DNA of 64,000 nucleotides, taken from contig NW_022985581.1 of NCBI RefSeq assembly GCF_010093815.1, forward strand, positions 46,671-110,670, written 5' to 3'. Positions within the stretch are counted from its first letter, which is position 1. Every line of letters begins with the position of its first letter. The notes under the pieces were generated by a model. That model had not been told where the DNA came from. It saw only the letters and a program-made list of their open reading frames with translations, and did no database searches. The translations under genes were made by a program, and so were the position numbers. This document shows positions 22,257-33,565 of the stretch, one piece after another. Source of the stretch: Pseudovirgaria hyperparasitica (lineage: Eukaryota; Ascomycota; Dothideomycetes; Acrospermales; Acrospermaceae).

Positions 22257-23888
22257 ATGGCTCTGCGGCCCGACTCGTCGGGTCTACAGCAGACCGTAAA
22301 TACTACATCGCCAGCACAGTCGAGCGCTGCTAACCTTTGACCAGCCTTCTGAACGCTACCATGACGTGCCACCAGAAGCATATCATTCGCAATATGGCCA
22401 CGCTCCAGAAGTAGCGCCGCAGGAGAGCTATGCGTATGCTCTTTCGTCCCGAGATACCCTTCCACTACAACAACACCAATACCAGAGCCAAGACCAATAC
22501 AGTCGGTATCAATACACTGAAATCTCGGGTCAAGCTGCGCCACACAGAGCAGAGCTACCTAACACTTTGGGGTTAGAGTCTGCTACTTATGCTAAAGACG
22601 GTCCGGTCCATGAGATATCTGCGAAGCAGGACGACACGCCTGGGCTATATGGTACTCTACCTCCGAGAACATATTGCGGTCTTAAGAAACGGACGCTCAT
22701 CATCGTGACTGTACTTGTGATAGTGGTCGTTGTGGGTGCTGTCGTGGGTGCCGTAGCTGGAGTCTTGTCATCGCGAGGGAAGGACCCAGGCTCAGAATCT
22801 AACAGCGTGCGCTCATCTTGAACATCAAAGAAACCCTTTACTGATATCTTACGTAGGGAAACGGTCAATCTGGCGCAGGGACTCCGAACAGCACGGCTCT
22901 CAAGCCCGGGGACAGTTTCCGAGCCCTAGCAGCGACCTCCTGTGGAGGTGGTGATGATGCCCCTGCGAATGTGTACCTCACGTATCAGGACAAAGACGGT
23001 GGAATTAATATTAATTCATCACCAGAACGCTTGGGAGGAGATTGGCAGGAATGGGAAAACATCGTCAACGGCGATCAGGTAAAGGCAAACACGCCCTTGT
23101 CCGTGACATGCTGGACAAACGATCAGATCCACATACGGATCACCTATGTGCGAGCGTTAGATTCTGCTCTCACACAGGCGCGGGCAGAGTGTAATCTGGA
23201 CGATTCCGGATGCCAATGGACTCTGGACGAAGCGTCCGAAGACGTTAAACTCCCAAATGCGAAGCAGTTCGGAATGAACTATCAGGCTGTTGATGGAACA
23301 GTAAATGATACATTACAGCTGTACACCATCTTAGACAACAGGCCGGCCCTCATCGGAAACGATTCATCTGGCCTTTGGCTTGTCCCTCAACAATTCACCT
23401 CAGACGACGCAGAAACGAGTGACGACTCACCAATTGCGGCAGCTGCCACCGATCTTGAGTCCCATGCGTTTTGGTTTAACACGGACGGAGGACTGCGCAC
23501 AAACAACGCTGAGAATGCGGACGGCTCTGGGACCATCGCATATCTCACGGACAAGACGTTCACGGACGAACCGCAGATTGAGAGCGTTCCAGGGTCTCTA
23601 ACCGCCTTCTGGGACTCTTCACAGTCTGCGTTCAAGATATACTGGCTGGAAGATGAACATCCTGTCGAGCTCACAGAGCCCTGGGGTGATGTTAACGGTG
23701 CTCAGGCCTCGAAGACGAGTGACGATGCTTGGATGGCACCAGACGCTGCTGTTGGACCTGTTGCAGCCACATATGGAAATGGCACTGCAAGACTGTTCTA
23801 TCTGGTGTCCGGTCAGATTGCGGAGTTTGTTCGACACAACGGCACCTGGAGTAAGAACGACAATCTACCGAGTACGTCGTATACTTGA
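22257..23888 (+). CDS. Type II membrane protein with fungal fucose-specific-lectin-like beta-propeller domain
   Basis: Predicted cell-surface or endomembrane lectin-like protein of 510 aa. Exons 22257..22295 (a 13-codon first exon, MALRPDSSGLQQT), 22345..22806 and 22857..23888. A Gln/Tyr/Pro-rich cytosolic N-terminus is followed by a single Val-rich helix (LIIVTVLVIVVVVGAVVGAV) and an extracytoplasmic domain. The domain has repeated aspartate/tryptophan blades (NVYLTYQDKDGG, LYTILDNRPALIG, AFWFNTDGG, LTAFWDSSQSAFKIYWLED, ARLFYLVSGQIAEFVRHNG) as in the six-bladed AAL-type lectins. Whether the fucose pockets are intact cannot be judged here. Two N-glycosylation-type sequons (NDT, NGT) are visible. 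Confidence 0.78.
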
Positions 23889-24751
23889 ACTGGAAGGGGA
23901 ATGTCAAGTCGATATTACGATAAGCAATCTTTAGAGTCAGGTGACTCTAGTGACTACGATTTCCTACGACCTTGAGAACACTTCCGTAACTACGATACAC
24001 CCACCATGCCACGCCCGTCTTTCAACCTAACCCCAATCCTAAGAACATATCAAACGCCGTATAAAGGATGTCAGTGTATATGCATGAGCTTCGATACCCT
24101 CAGGATCCTCTTGATCTCGGCGTCGTCGGTTCCCGTTATTATTACCTCACTTCCAAGGCCTCAACAGATCAACATAAATACGTCTTCTAATAGGGCCGGG
24201 CAGTATAGTCGGATCGAGCATCAGCAGCATGCAAGGCGGCCCAAAGACTCTGCGGATCATAGGTCTTGATTAGTAGGCTAAGTACTGCTATAATCAGCCT
24301 GTTAGCAGCATCTAGAACGACGTTGGTAGGTGTTGATTACTCTTGTGCGTCACTGCTTGTTACGAGCTGTCGGGTCGTATTTGGGTCATGTCTACTTCGT
24401 ATTGAGCCACTTGTTATCAGAAAGTAGCGTCCACCTTTGTAAGGTGAACACTCTGAAGATTCATCTGTGGCACAATACCCCCTGATAATCATCTTTAAAG
24501 ACTGACAACGAATTGTGTGCTGAAATAGACAATGTCCAAGGAAATGCCAAATCTTCTATCCAGAATGTATCATCAACTCTTATTTAGATGCTGAAAGCCT
24601 AGTGCTCCAGCTGGTACGTACAGAGGAGGCTATGATAGCAACGTCTTCAGGTATGCTTCTTGACCTCTGAATATATATGTACCTCTTCTTGATCCCTAAT
24701 TAGAATGACCGGTTCCACTTCTGTGTGAAGTATGGCAGGAAGGATATCTAT
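23889..24751. other. Convergent intergenic region, 863 bp
   Basis: Between the lectin-like gene (plus) and the GPI-anchored glycoprotein gene (minus). Nothing recognised. Confidence 0.45.
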
Positions 24752-25684
24752 CTACCATACTGCAATCGACACAGCCGTAAGTGCTAACGTCGTGATCCAG
24801 TAGACGCATTGAGTGATACCGCTTCGCGCAGCTGCAGAGTCATCGTCTGTGGATGTATTCGATGGATAAGCAGGCAGTTCTGGCTGCCGGCTGCCGGCTG
24901 ATATGTTGCTTGGTGCTAGACAGAACGCCTTTGTGTATCCACCCGAGACCGTCGAGCTTCCATTGAGTGGCACGTCCAAACTTATTACTGCTACATGTGC
25001 CTGACGCACGAATGTATCGTATGCCACCACAATCTGAGCTGTGTCTAAATCGGGGCCCTCTAGCCGAACGCTCTGGAATCGAGTCGCCAGATACCCGTCT
25101 GGCATGTTCATATCGGGCAGGTTCGGAATCGTGCATATGTCGTTCCCATCCGTGAGATTGACCGGATCTCCGATGGAAATATGGTTTGGCAGCGTCATCC
25201 CGCATGCCGTCGCAATCTCGCTCTGACGGTATGCATTTTGGCACGAGCCAGGTGGAGGGGAGAAATTATTCAGCACCTCCAGGCATTCCTCGCTCAGCAC
25301 TCCCTGACAACTTTCGTTACTGTCCATAGGATTCGTACTTGTTGCATTCACCAGGCCGAAATCATAAATGCAGGCCTGCGCTGAAGGTCTGTCAGTCACA
25401 TTGGGAGGCGTAGAGATGGACTCTGGCCAGCTGAGAAAGGCGTAGGAGTACACCGCGCCACGTGTATCGTTCGATTCGACAGCCACACTGTAGTATAGTG
25501 GGAATGTGACGTCTTCTGATGTGCCGAAGGAAAATTTGAAGGAGCCCGTAGCATTGAAGGAGCCTTGGGAGATGTCAATGCTGTCAAATCCGCATGCGGA
25601 ATAAGGTGGTCCGGTTGCATTCTGTGCTTGAGCGAGGTACAACAGAAGGGCTGCTGGGAGCCACGGCAGTTGAAGAAAATGCAT
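24752..25684 (-). CDS. Secreted GPI-anchored glycoprotein, unknown function
   Basis: Single exon, 310 aa, family not recognised. An N-terminal signal peptide (MHFLQLPWLPAALLLYLAQA, cut near residue 20) and a C-terminal hydrophobic tail (CVYWITTLALTAVSIAV) after a Ser/Asp-rich stretch point to a GPI anchor. About ten N-glycosylation sequons (NATG, NVTD, NATS, NESC, NLTD, NGSS, NISA, NTST) and eight or more cysteines suggest a disulphide-bonded wall or surface protein. The ATG at 25684 directly precedes the signal sequence. Divergent from ELP4, with a 1.07-kb region between. Confidence 0.75.
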   Translation of the reverse strand: MHFLQLPWLPAALLLYLAQAQNATGPPYSACGFDSIDISQGSFNATGSFKFSFGTSEDVTFPLYYSVAVESNDTRGAVYSYAFLSWPESISTPPNVTDRPSAQACIYDFGLVNATSTNPMDSNESCQGVLSEECLEVLNNFSPPPGSCQNAYRQSEIATACGMTLPNHISIGDPVNLTDGNDICTIPNLPDMNMPDGYLATRFQSVRLEGPDLDTAQIVVAYDTFVRQAHVAVISLDVPLNGSSTVSGGYTKAFCLAPSNISAGSRQPELPAYPSNTSTDDDSAAARSGITQCVYWITTLALTAVSIAVW

Positions 25685-26752
25685 TATTATCTGGTATACT
25701 AGTAGTTAGCATACATGTCTGCAGTGAGGGTCTCTCTTTGTTATAACATATCTGATGTTCGTTTATCACCCAGATCGGCGATGATCCATGACTGGGCTAG
25801 CTAATTACTTGTAGTATGGCTCTGCAATTATCCATGTAGTTCCAACAATCCAACAGCTGCACGTCAGTATCTGACATTTGCCCCATAATATCACGGACAG
25901 TTATCGCTGTGCCACAAGCGGGCACTGTTAGCGAACACAGCTCTTAGTTGTCCAACAGCTTACAATAATCGATACATAGTCCGCAGATAGTCTTTGTTTA
26001 CATGTTTGATGTATGAGGTCATATCGTCCGTATGCAGTAGCATGCGTGATCGCTGATTCCGCTCATTTGTTCCTCGATACAGACCTCGCTATCTACAGGT
26101 CTGAAGCCTGAAGGGAACATCATCACCAAACTAGTTAAAGTTTGACGTACGCTATCTGATGACATGCATCCATCAGCATTTCAGTGTGCTGCGATATGCA
26201 GCTATGTCAAACTCAGTACAAACATGGTCGAGGCTGAACACTTATCAAAAACAGTTGCTTGATGTGTTCTCGGTGCATAATAAATTGCATGTGTATAGGA
26301 CTTCATGTTGGAATGATGGCGGCCGCGCTGTTTTCCATTATTCTTTCAAGAATACTTGAAGTCGAATTCAGGCTGTAAATCGATGATTCAACTCATCGTT
26401 CATGGATGCGTCATTCTTCAATCTAAGCACAAGTGTGATCAGCATCGCGCAGAGAATGAATGAGTTCATGATGGGCAACGGTCACATGCAAACGTTCGAT
26501 ATGGTGTTGCCGCGAGCAGACTGCATAATTGATCGAAAAAGCAATCAATTCACTTTCGTATGAATACTCAATACTAAGTGTCCCGAAAGATAGCAACCAT
26601 TAAAGCAGGTCTGGAGGAAGTCAAAAAGGGTCAGCCGATTGTCTGATCTTATATCAAGCGAGCCCCCAAAAAGCTTTGACCACCAGGTCATAGTGGATGT
26701 CGACGTCCTACCAACACAGGTTTTTAATGATTTCCTCACGTACTACACATCA
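25685..26752. other. Divergent intergenic region, 1.07 kb
   Basis: Contains the promoters of the GPI-protein gene and ELP4. Fairly AT-rich, no gene or repeat supported. Confidence 0.45.
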
Positions 26753-28044
26753 ATGTCTTTCCGCAAACGCAACGTCGCTGTCTCACGTGCTCCATCTGTA
26801 CCCAGTATATCACCACCTGAACCACTCCTAGCAGCCAAGGATGCGTGGCCAAACCCAACAATACCCGGCGTGCGTCCTTCACCCATCGACGGTCGTCCTA
26901 CGACGTCAACAGGTATTCTATCACTCGACGCGCTCCTTGCTGGCCACGCAGGCCTCGCGCTAGGTAATTCGCTGCTCATCGAAGAGAATGGCACCACAGA
27001 CTTTGCAGGGACCTTATTGAGACTTGTGGCGGCTGAGGGCGTCACGCAAGAGCACAAGGTTATAGTTGTTGGCGTAGGAGAGTCATGGGGAAGGGAGCTG
27101 CCCGGGTTGGTCGATGTTTCCGATGAGAGTGGAAATTCGAGCAAGAATATGGAGAGGAGAGAAGAGGACAAAGAGAGAATGAAGATCGCGTGGCGGTATG
27201 AGAGACTAGGAGAATTCGGGGCTGAGAAGAGCAGAGGTGCGTCGTGTCTCTGCTATTCAATGTACATAAAACCACTGCGAACATATCAATCGTACCAGGC
27301 TAGCATCATGCTGACCACTTCAATCAAGGCCCAACCCCACAAGATCGCCTGCCATCATCGATATCCCCAGGATCTCCAGCACCAACATCACAAAGCGTAT
27401 TCACACACACCTTCGACCTTGCCAAACGCCTCATAATGCCCTCTCCAAGCCCAATAAGCTACATCTCCATCCACTCTACATCTGAAAACCCCTTTCCAGC
27501 AATTCTCTCCGCCATCCACTCACAGATCCTGACCTCTCCCAATTCTGTGCACCGCATCCTCATCCCAACGCTCTTTTCCCCTTTCCTTTATCCCCCTGCC
27601 GCTGCACAGCCAACCCACGTCCTCCCCTTCATACACGCCCTCCGCGCCCTCCTCCGCCGGCACGCAAACACAATTCTCGTCACCACACTCCCGCTCAGCC
27701 TACACTCGCGACGAACAGGTCTCACGCGCGCCATCGAAACACTCTGCGACGGCGTCATCGAACTAAGCCCCTTCCCGTCACATACGCATGCCGAGACACT
27801 GGCTAGCAGCGGTGCGGCGACAAAGGAGGAGGACAAGCCGCAGGGAATGCTGAAGGTGCATCGGCTACCGGTCTTTCATGAGAGAGGAGGGGGCGGGAAC
27901 GTGAATCTAGGTGAGGATTTGGCGTTCACGCTTAGCCGGCGGAAGTTCTTGATCAAGCCTTTTAGTCTGCCACCAGTGGAGGGTGATCTGGAGGCCCAAC
28001 AGGGAGCAGGTGCGGATCTACAGGCGAAGGGTATGGAGTTCTGA
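26753..28044 (+). CDS. ELP4: Elongator complex subunit 4
   Basis: RecA-like subunit of the Elp4-6 hexameric ring, needed for wobble-uridine tRNA modification by Elongator. Exons 26753..27236 and 27329..28044 (399 aa). The first in-frame acceptor choice would create a TAG, so the acceptor CAATCAAG at 27328 with branch CTGAC was taken; it joins KSRG to PTPQDRLPSSISPGS. Landmarks: RPSPIDGRPTTSTGILSLDALL, NSLLIEENGTTDFAGTLLRL, IAWRYERLGEF, VFTHTFDLAKRL, and a C-terminal LAFTLSRRKFLIKPFSLPPVEG that is diagnostic for Elp4/PAXNEB. No classical Walker lysine is present, as is usual for this subunit. Convergent with the hexokinase-like gene, 256 bp apart. Confidence 0.9.
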
Positions 28045-28300
28045 AAAGGTGTAGAGACCGCCACACGGCGGATAAGGGCCTCCTACATGAATCTGGGCGC
28101 GATAATAGGGTATTTCGAATGCTATATGCCCAATATGGTCCTCCTAGATGCTCCGATGAAAGTCCGGTCCAAGCCGCATTCTCTGACAAACAGAAAGATC
28201 CACGATTCTGAAATCTAGATTTGTCAAACACATGCTCAACAACGTTCTACTTCCTCTCGAACATGTCTTCCAAACATACCAATATCTAGAACAAAGCCCT

Positions 28301-29992
28301 TCAAGTCCTACTAACCATCATTCCAGCGAGCACTGCAGCGCCAATAATCCCTCCATCACTTGCAGCCTTCAGCACGACTCTCTTTCCTTTATTTCGCGCC
28401 GAACCGTTCCGCACAAGCTGGTCCAGCCAATGTTGGCAAGTGCTTCTATACAGCGGGTAGCCAGCCATGGTCTTTCCCGTAAAGGCAACTACCATATCGC
28501 ACTTTGGTTCTCCAGGTCCGGGATTTCCCTCCCGGGAAAAGCGATCGCCATTAAAGTCGTCCAAGGCTAGTTCCTCGACACATCCTAGTAGGCCTATGAC
28601 TGCTGCTGCCACGAGAGCTGAAGCACGTGCTTGAACAGCGAGGGCAATACGACTCAGGAGTACGGCATGGTGAGGTGACCATGCAAATGCAGGATGTGAA
28701 GGCGGGAAGGTCGAGTTCAGAACGCTGGTAAGGAGTACGGGGTCTGCATCAGCGACGGAGGTTGCAAGAAAGTTGGTGGATATGGCGTTCTTTTCGAGTA
28801 GCGTAGGCGGAAATTCAAATTTGCTTGTTGCGTGCCTAGTGGTAATGTCGATGAAGGCGAGGCGAACCATCTCGCCAAGGTAACGTCCAGCGGTCATATA
28901 TTCAAATGGTTGAAAGCCAGGGACTTCAGAGTTTCTACTAAGATCATCATCCCAAGACGTGATGACACCTAACTTTTTCATCGGTTCGTCAGCGCCCCGA
29001 ATAGTCCATTCGGTGTTGATAACGATCTTGGAGTCTTCGTAGTCGAAGTTCTTGGGGAGAGGTGCCGCTCTTCTCTTATCGTCATGTAGATACTTCAATT
29101 TCATCGGTATAGTGGCATTGCATCCGGTGCCTACAATAAGTCCCATGGTTGTCTTGCTATTTGTTGTTGTTCTCGTAGCGTAGGCAAGAGCGCTGAACGT
29201 AGCTACGGTATCATTCGTGATGGCAGCGATCTTCAGGCGGGGAAGCCTATGTATCTTCGATACTCCGGTTCCATTACTGTGGATGACGACGTTCCCGTTG
29301 GCGTCAGCACAGTGCCGAGAATAACCGTCGAGAAGAAGGTCTCCTAGGCTAAGTCCTTGTTTGATAGCGAAGCCTTTGCCCATACCCATCAATATACCCT
29401 CATTCATTGATGTTTGTCTGAAGTAATTGTCAGGACCTGCCTCGATCATAGCAGGATAGTGGTGGATAGGTCAGACAGGCAGTACATACGCTAAGGGGAA
29501 ACTGAAAGTGATACCAAGTGGAAGTTCTTTACCGAACAAGTTCTCATCCGAAGCATCGCTGAGGGCATCCGTCAGGACTTCGGCTATGCAGTCACCAATC
29601 CAAGAGAACAGGTCTTCGGCCTGATCCATCTTTAGGTGATCAACAATAGGCCATGTCTTATCATGTGACTTTATAATCTTGGCCGTCGATACATCTTCGG
29701 CCTCAGCAATGCGCTGAAGTGGTATGTTGCCCAGGAGCTCGATGATACCAACACGTAGATTCGTGCCACCAACATCGATAGCAAGATAGCGACCAGATTC
29801 CAGACCAGTCGGAAGAACAGTGACAGGGGTGGCCAGAAAATGTTCCGTGGAGGTTTTTGCCAGGTCTCGGTACGTTGCAGTGAATTCAGTGCTAAGCTCG
29901 TGCAAATGTGTTGTATTCAGAAACCAGGTCAGCGGTCTGACGGCCTCGTCGAGTGCAGTCTGGTCGTACGTGATGGCCTGGGGGTCAGCCAT
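28301..29992 (-). CDS. Hexokinase-family sugar kinase (possibly N-acetylglucosamine kinase type)
   Basis: ATP-dependent hexose kinase of 539 aa. Exons 29490..29992 and 28301..29417. The intron at 29418..29489 (donor GTATGT, acceptor TTCAG) restores FSFPLAQTSMNEG, the sugar-binding loop. Other motifs: LAIDVGGTNLRVG (phosphate 1), TNDTVATF (catalytic Asp), GLIVGTGCNAT (phosphate 2), INTEW and FEYMTAGRYLGEMVRL. Differences from standard hexokinases are GMGKGF instead of WTKGF, VATF instead of TGTL, and a long acidic-loop insertion. All catalytic residues are kept, so it is probably active but with altered specificity. Fungal GlcNAc kinases and regulatory XprF-like proteins show similar drift; I cannot choose between them. 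Confidence 0.82.
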
Positions 29993-31101
29993 GGCAGCGT
30001 GCTCTATGACTAGACCTAGATAGAACAAAGAATAGTCGCGAACACTAGACAGCCACTCCGGAGAGATTTGCGATACCTCGTGCAGTACTGAGGCTATTAG
30101 ATATGTACCTCCAGTGAAAAGAGTCTATTATGCAAGGCGGAAAGATTATTGCCCGACTCGGGCACCAGCTACTAGGTATCCTACTTTGTGCGGCACTTGG
30201 AGTCGGTACCAGCGAGGGACGAGCTGTGGACGATAGTAGAGACGAGAAGCAGCGCGATCAAGGAGATCTGTGGCGTGTGTATCTGGTGTATCTCCTCGCA
30301 AGCCGTTGTTGTATTCAGGCGGTATCAGGTTGGTTGCATCCACAAGGGTCCTTTAGGTCCGTCTCTGGGCAAGGATAAGAATCCCGTCCCCGTCCCAGTC
30401 CATTACAATAGTGCGCCGTTCTGGTCTGAGTGAGGTCAATAATAGGTGGACCACGCGCTGGGCGGCTAAGTGACATGCCCAGTCACCACTACTACGGCCT
30501 CATCAACTGTGCGTTGACTGTCTTGTGCTTTGGTGTTTTGGAGTGGTAGACTTGACACAAGCACGGACGATCTATGGTTGTATGGCGTCGCCGTTGTGGT
30601 AAAAGAGTAATTAGCGAAGTAGCATAGTTCGTCCATGGTTATTCCATTCTGCCTGACTAGAGATGGGGACGTGGCTGTTTGCCTAAGCGTATTTCAGCAG
30701 CGCCTTCGAACTGGCGGGGCGGAGATGGGAGCGGCCAGGACAGTGAGGGAGAGCGTCCAAGACTTGGAGAGGATGAATGATGGATGGAGAGAGCGCGCAC
30801 AGGAAAGCTGGTGAAGTCACAAGTCACATCCAACCATGAATGCATGTGGTGGTGGAAGCTACATACTGGAAGATACAAGACGAAGCTATCCGGATCCAAG
30901 GCTCAAGGTTTATATGCGCGCATGGATGCTGCAGCCATTCGTCGTTAATCCATCATACCTCGCGTCGCCCTCGTTTCTGCTTCTACATCTCCAAGTCTCG
31001 AATTCCTCTACTCAGCAAACCATTGCGCTACCCCTTCGAATTCTATAATTACTCTGTTCTCGTCTTTCGCCTAGCCGCAAACCCGCACTAGACGTTCGAA
31101 C
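29993..31101. other. Divergent intergenic region, 1.1 kb
   Basis: Between the hexokinase-like gene (minus) and the GILT-like gene (plus). Nothing recognised apart from presumed promoters. Confidence 0.45.
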
Positions 31102-31936
31102 ATGAACGAGAAGCAAGCTTCTTTACCGCAGCCGGCGGCTTCAGCGATCAGCCCAAGAAGGTCATCTCGTGGTCGTTACCATGTCGCCACGTTCGGCATA
31201 ATAGCCATCTTCTTCCTCTTTACCAGACATATATATCACTGGAACATCTCAAGCTATCGCTCGAGTGTCCGCAGCTGTCATGGAACCTTTCAGCCAGAGC
31301 CACGCATTACAGCTCGGAAGGTTGCTCTCGAGGCACATGTAATGTAACTTCTATCTCCAATACCAGCATGTCCAGCTATCTTCGTCACTAATTTCGCATA
31401 GGTCAAAATGCCCCGACGCTCGAGACTGTCTCCAAAAACTCATCCTCCCTGTTATGGCAAATGTGTCTGACAAGGTAGACTTCACTCTCTCCTTCATAGG
31501 AAAGGTCACAAATCACGACGATGGAGTTGAATGCATGCATGGGCAGACTGAATGCTTAGGTAACATTATCGAGTTATGTGCTGCCGATGTCTACCCTGAT
31601 CCTAAAAGCTACCTCCCCTTCACGAATTGCCTATCACAACGATACAGGGACATTCCGAATGAAAGTCTACTGAAGGACTGTACTATGGAGTACGGCCTAG
31701 ACTTTGACAAGATCAACCACTGCATGAGTAAGGATGACGGCGCCTATGCAATGGGATTGTTGAGGGACAGCGTTCAAAGGAGCAAGGATAACGGTGTCAA
31801 GACTAGCTGCACAATACGACTAGAAGGCAAGACTAGATGTGTAAGAGACGGTGGCAAGTGGAAAGATTGCGAGGGAGGTAATAAGCCCAAGGACCTAATC
31901 GAAGAGATCGAAGAGCTATATAATAGCTCGTCTTAG
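31102..31936 (+). CDS. GILT-like (gamma-interferon-inducible lysosomal thiol reductase family) protein
   Basis: Membrane-anchored luminal protein of the GILT family, 258 aa. Exons 31102..31343 and 31402..31936; the intron splits an ATG codon. A short N-terminal tail precedes one hydrophobic anchor (HVATFGIIAIFFLFTRHIYHW). The GILT signature C-x2-G-x2-E-C-x2-N-x4-C is exact as CMHGQTECLGNIIELC. The redox centre is unusual: CPDARDC (Cys84...Cys90), so the second Cys of the expected CxxC is Ala87. Further Cys follow near the end (CTIR, CVRD, CEGG). Known animal GILTs reduce lysosomal disulphides; the fungal role is unknown and this copy may not be a reductase. Confidence 0.82.
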
Positions 31937-32092
31937 AGACGTATATACGTATAGGTCGGTTCTCTTACAAGCATATTACTGGCGTTCGAACAGGTAGCGG
32001 TGGCATGGGGCTCGGCGAAGCAAATTTGCATGTCGGAGGCTTCGTAGCCGCAAGGGTATATTCATTCATCCACAGACAAATCTCGTTCCATC

Positions 32093-32956
32093 TTACTGAA
32101 ATTCGCCAAACTCGCCATCGTCAAATCCCAATTCTTTGGCTTCCTTGTTCGGGTCCGTCGACGCACTTCCATATTGCATATTCCGACTCCTCCTCCTCCT
32201 CTCACTTTTGACAGCGCTCGCGCTGGGTGGTGGTGGTATCAACGGGAATGCTCCACCACCACTCGTAAGCGGCGGCTTCGATGTGAACTTTGACAGACCT
32301 TGATCCTCACCACCACCAGTCGCCGTCATCGTACTCGATCCTGTATTCCTCCCTCTTCTCCCTCCAATCTCTACTTTGATTGTCTCTCCCTCTTTCAAAC
32401 TGTAATCGCGCTTCACGTCACTTTTCTGCTCTCCTGGCCCTCTACTTGACCCGGGCTCAGCTGCGCCCTTCTTCTGCAGCCCAAGCACCCTCTGCGCATC
32501 TTGCAGCGCAATGCTGAAATCCACTGCTTCAGCTCGTTCCTCGAATCCCAGCCCCAGCACTGCCTTCCTCCCATCGCCGACTACTCGGATCGCAAAGAAG
32601 CGCGACGAGTCAACCGCCGGCTCTACTGCGCCTTCGTCTGTATACGGCACCGCGGCGAACAGATTCCCGCTACTCGCTTCTTCAAGTAATACGTTCACTG
32701 TGACTTTCTCTTCTTGTGCATGATCTGCCGTGCTAGCGCTGGCTTGTGTGGGGATTGCAGTCTCGACAATGCGTAATCGTGCAGTGAAGATCTCTTGCGC
32801 TGTAGGATTGCCCACAGCTGTCCATTGCGAAGCTGAGTGCCCTTTTGTGCTGCGCAGAGGTGGGATTTGGTAGATGTGGGCGCGGGGGCAGATGTAGAGG
32901 ACGCGTTGGATGGCGGTTGCGGGAAGGGCTGCACCTGTTAGTGGGTCCGTATCCAT
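32093..32956 (-). CDS. NECAP-family adaptin-ear-binding coat-associated protein
   Basis: Endocytic accessory protein that binds AP-2 through a PHear domain (DUF1681). Single exon, 287 aa. The N-terminal domain reads IQRVLYICPRAHIYQIPP, GHSASQWTAV, FTARLRIVE, SSRFFAIRVVGDGRKAVLGLGF and AVDFSIALQDAQ, all NECAP landmarks. The C-terminal half is disordered, with KEGETIKVEIG, Gly/Pro-rich runs and a final DDGEFGEFQ, close to the acidic FxxF/WxxF-type motifs that bind adaptin ears. Start at the ATG at 32956. Tail-to-tail with the GILT-like gene, 156 bp apart. Confidence 0.9.
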   Translation of the reverse strand: MDTDPLTGAALPATAIQRVLYICPRAHIYQIPPLRSTKGHSASQWTAVGNPTAQEIFTARLRIVETAIPTQASASTADHAQEEKVTVNVLLEEASSGNLFAAVPYTDEGAVEPAVDSSRFFAIRVVGDGRKAVLGLGFEERAEAVDFSIALQDAQRVLGLQKKGAAEPGSSRGPGEQKSDVKRDYSLKEGETIKVEIGGRRGRNTGSSTMTATGGGEDQGLSKFTSKPPLTSGGGAFPLIPPPPSASAVKSERRRRSRNMQYGSASTDPNKEAKELGFDDGEFGEFQ

Positions 32957-33565
32957 GGCGTGAATGTGATGGTGTGAAGAGAGGGAAGATGTTCAGCCAA
33001 GGTGACTACCGAGCTTCGATTGAGATCTGAAGTCTTTTCGGTGGTTGGGGGTGACTGTGGCGGGCGGTGGTGCTGCTATCCAGATATCTCTGAGGGGGCT
33101 GCGGGCGTCGACGTATTACTAGGTAGCTACTTGGCCCGACGCTACGTGTTGACTTAAAGACAAGAATGAGCCAGTTGTTAGCCTACAACATGGCATGATC
33201 TATAATCAACAGCTTTTCTGGAGTTTTTATCACATTTCCAGGGATACTCATAACTCCTGATATGTTTAGATGGAGATGGGCATTGTCGATATGTGGATCA
33301 AGAAACAAAAGGGTAGAGTGATGCTTAATGAATGCTTGGGGTATAGATCATAAAAAGAGGGGCACAGAAAGGCATTATTGCTGGCGCGTCCAGATGGACA
33401 TACCATAATTACTTGATTGTTGTTGCTACATGCTAATCAAGCGCATTCACTATTATCATCTGTTTGTCGATGAGACTCTATTCCTTCTTCCGTTGATGTA
33501 AATGTATCGAGCGTCTATACTACTCTATATCTCTAATCTATCAAGCATGTTACGGTCATGTCACC
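32957..33565. other. Intergenic, 609 bp
   Basis: Promoter of the NECAP gene and 3' flank of the polyol phosphatase gene. Nothing else recognised. Confidence 0.45.
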
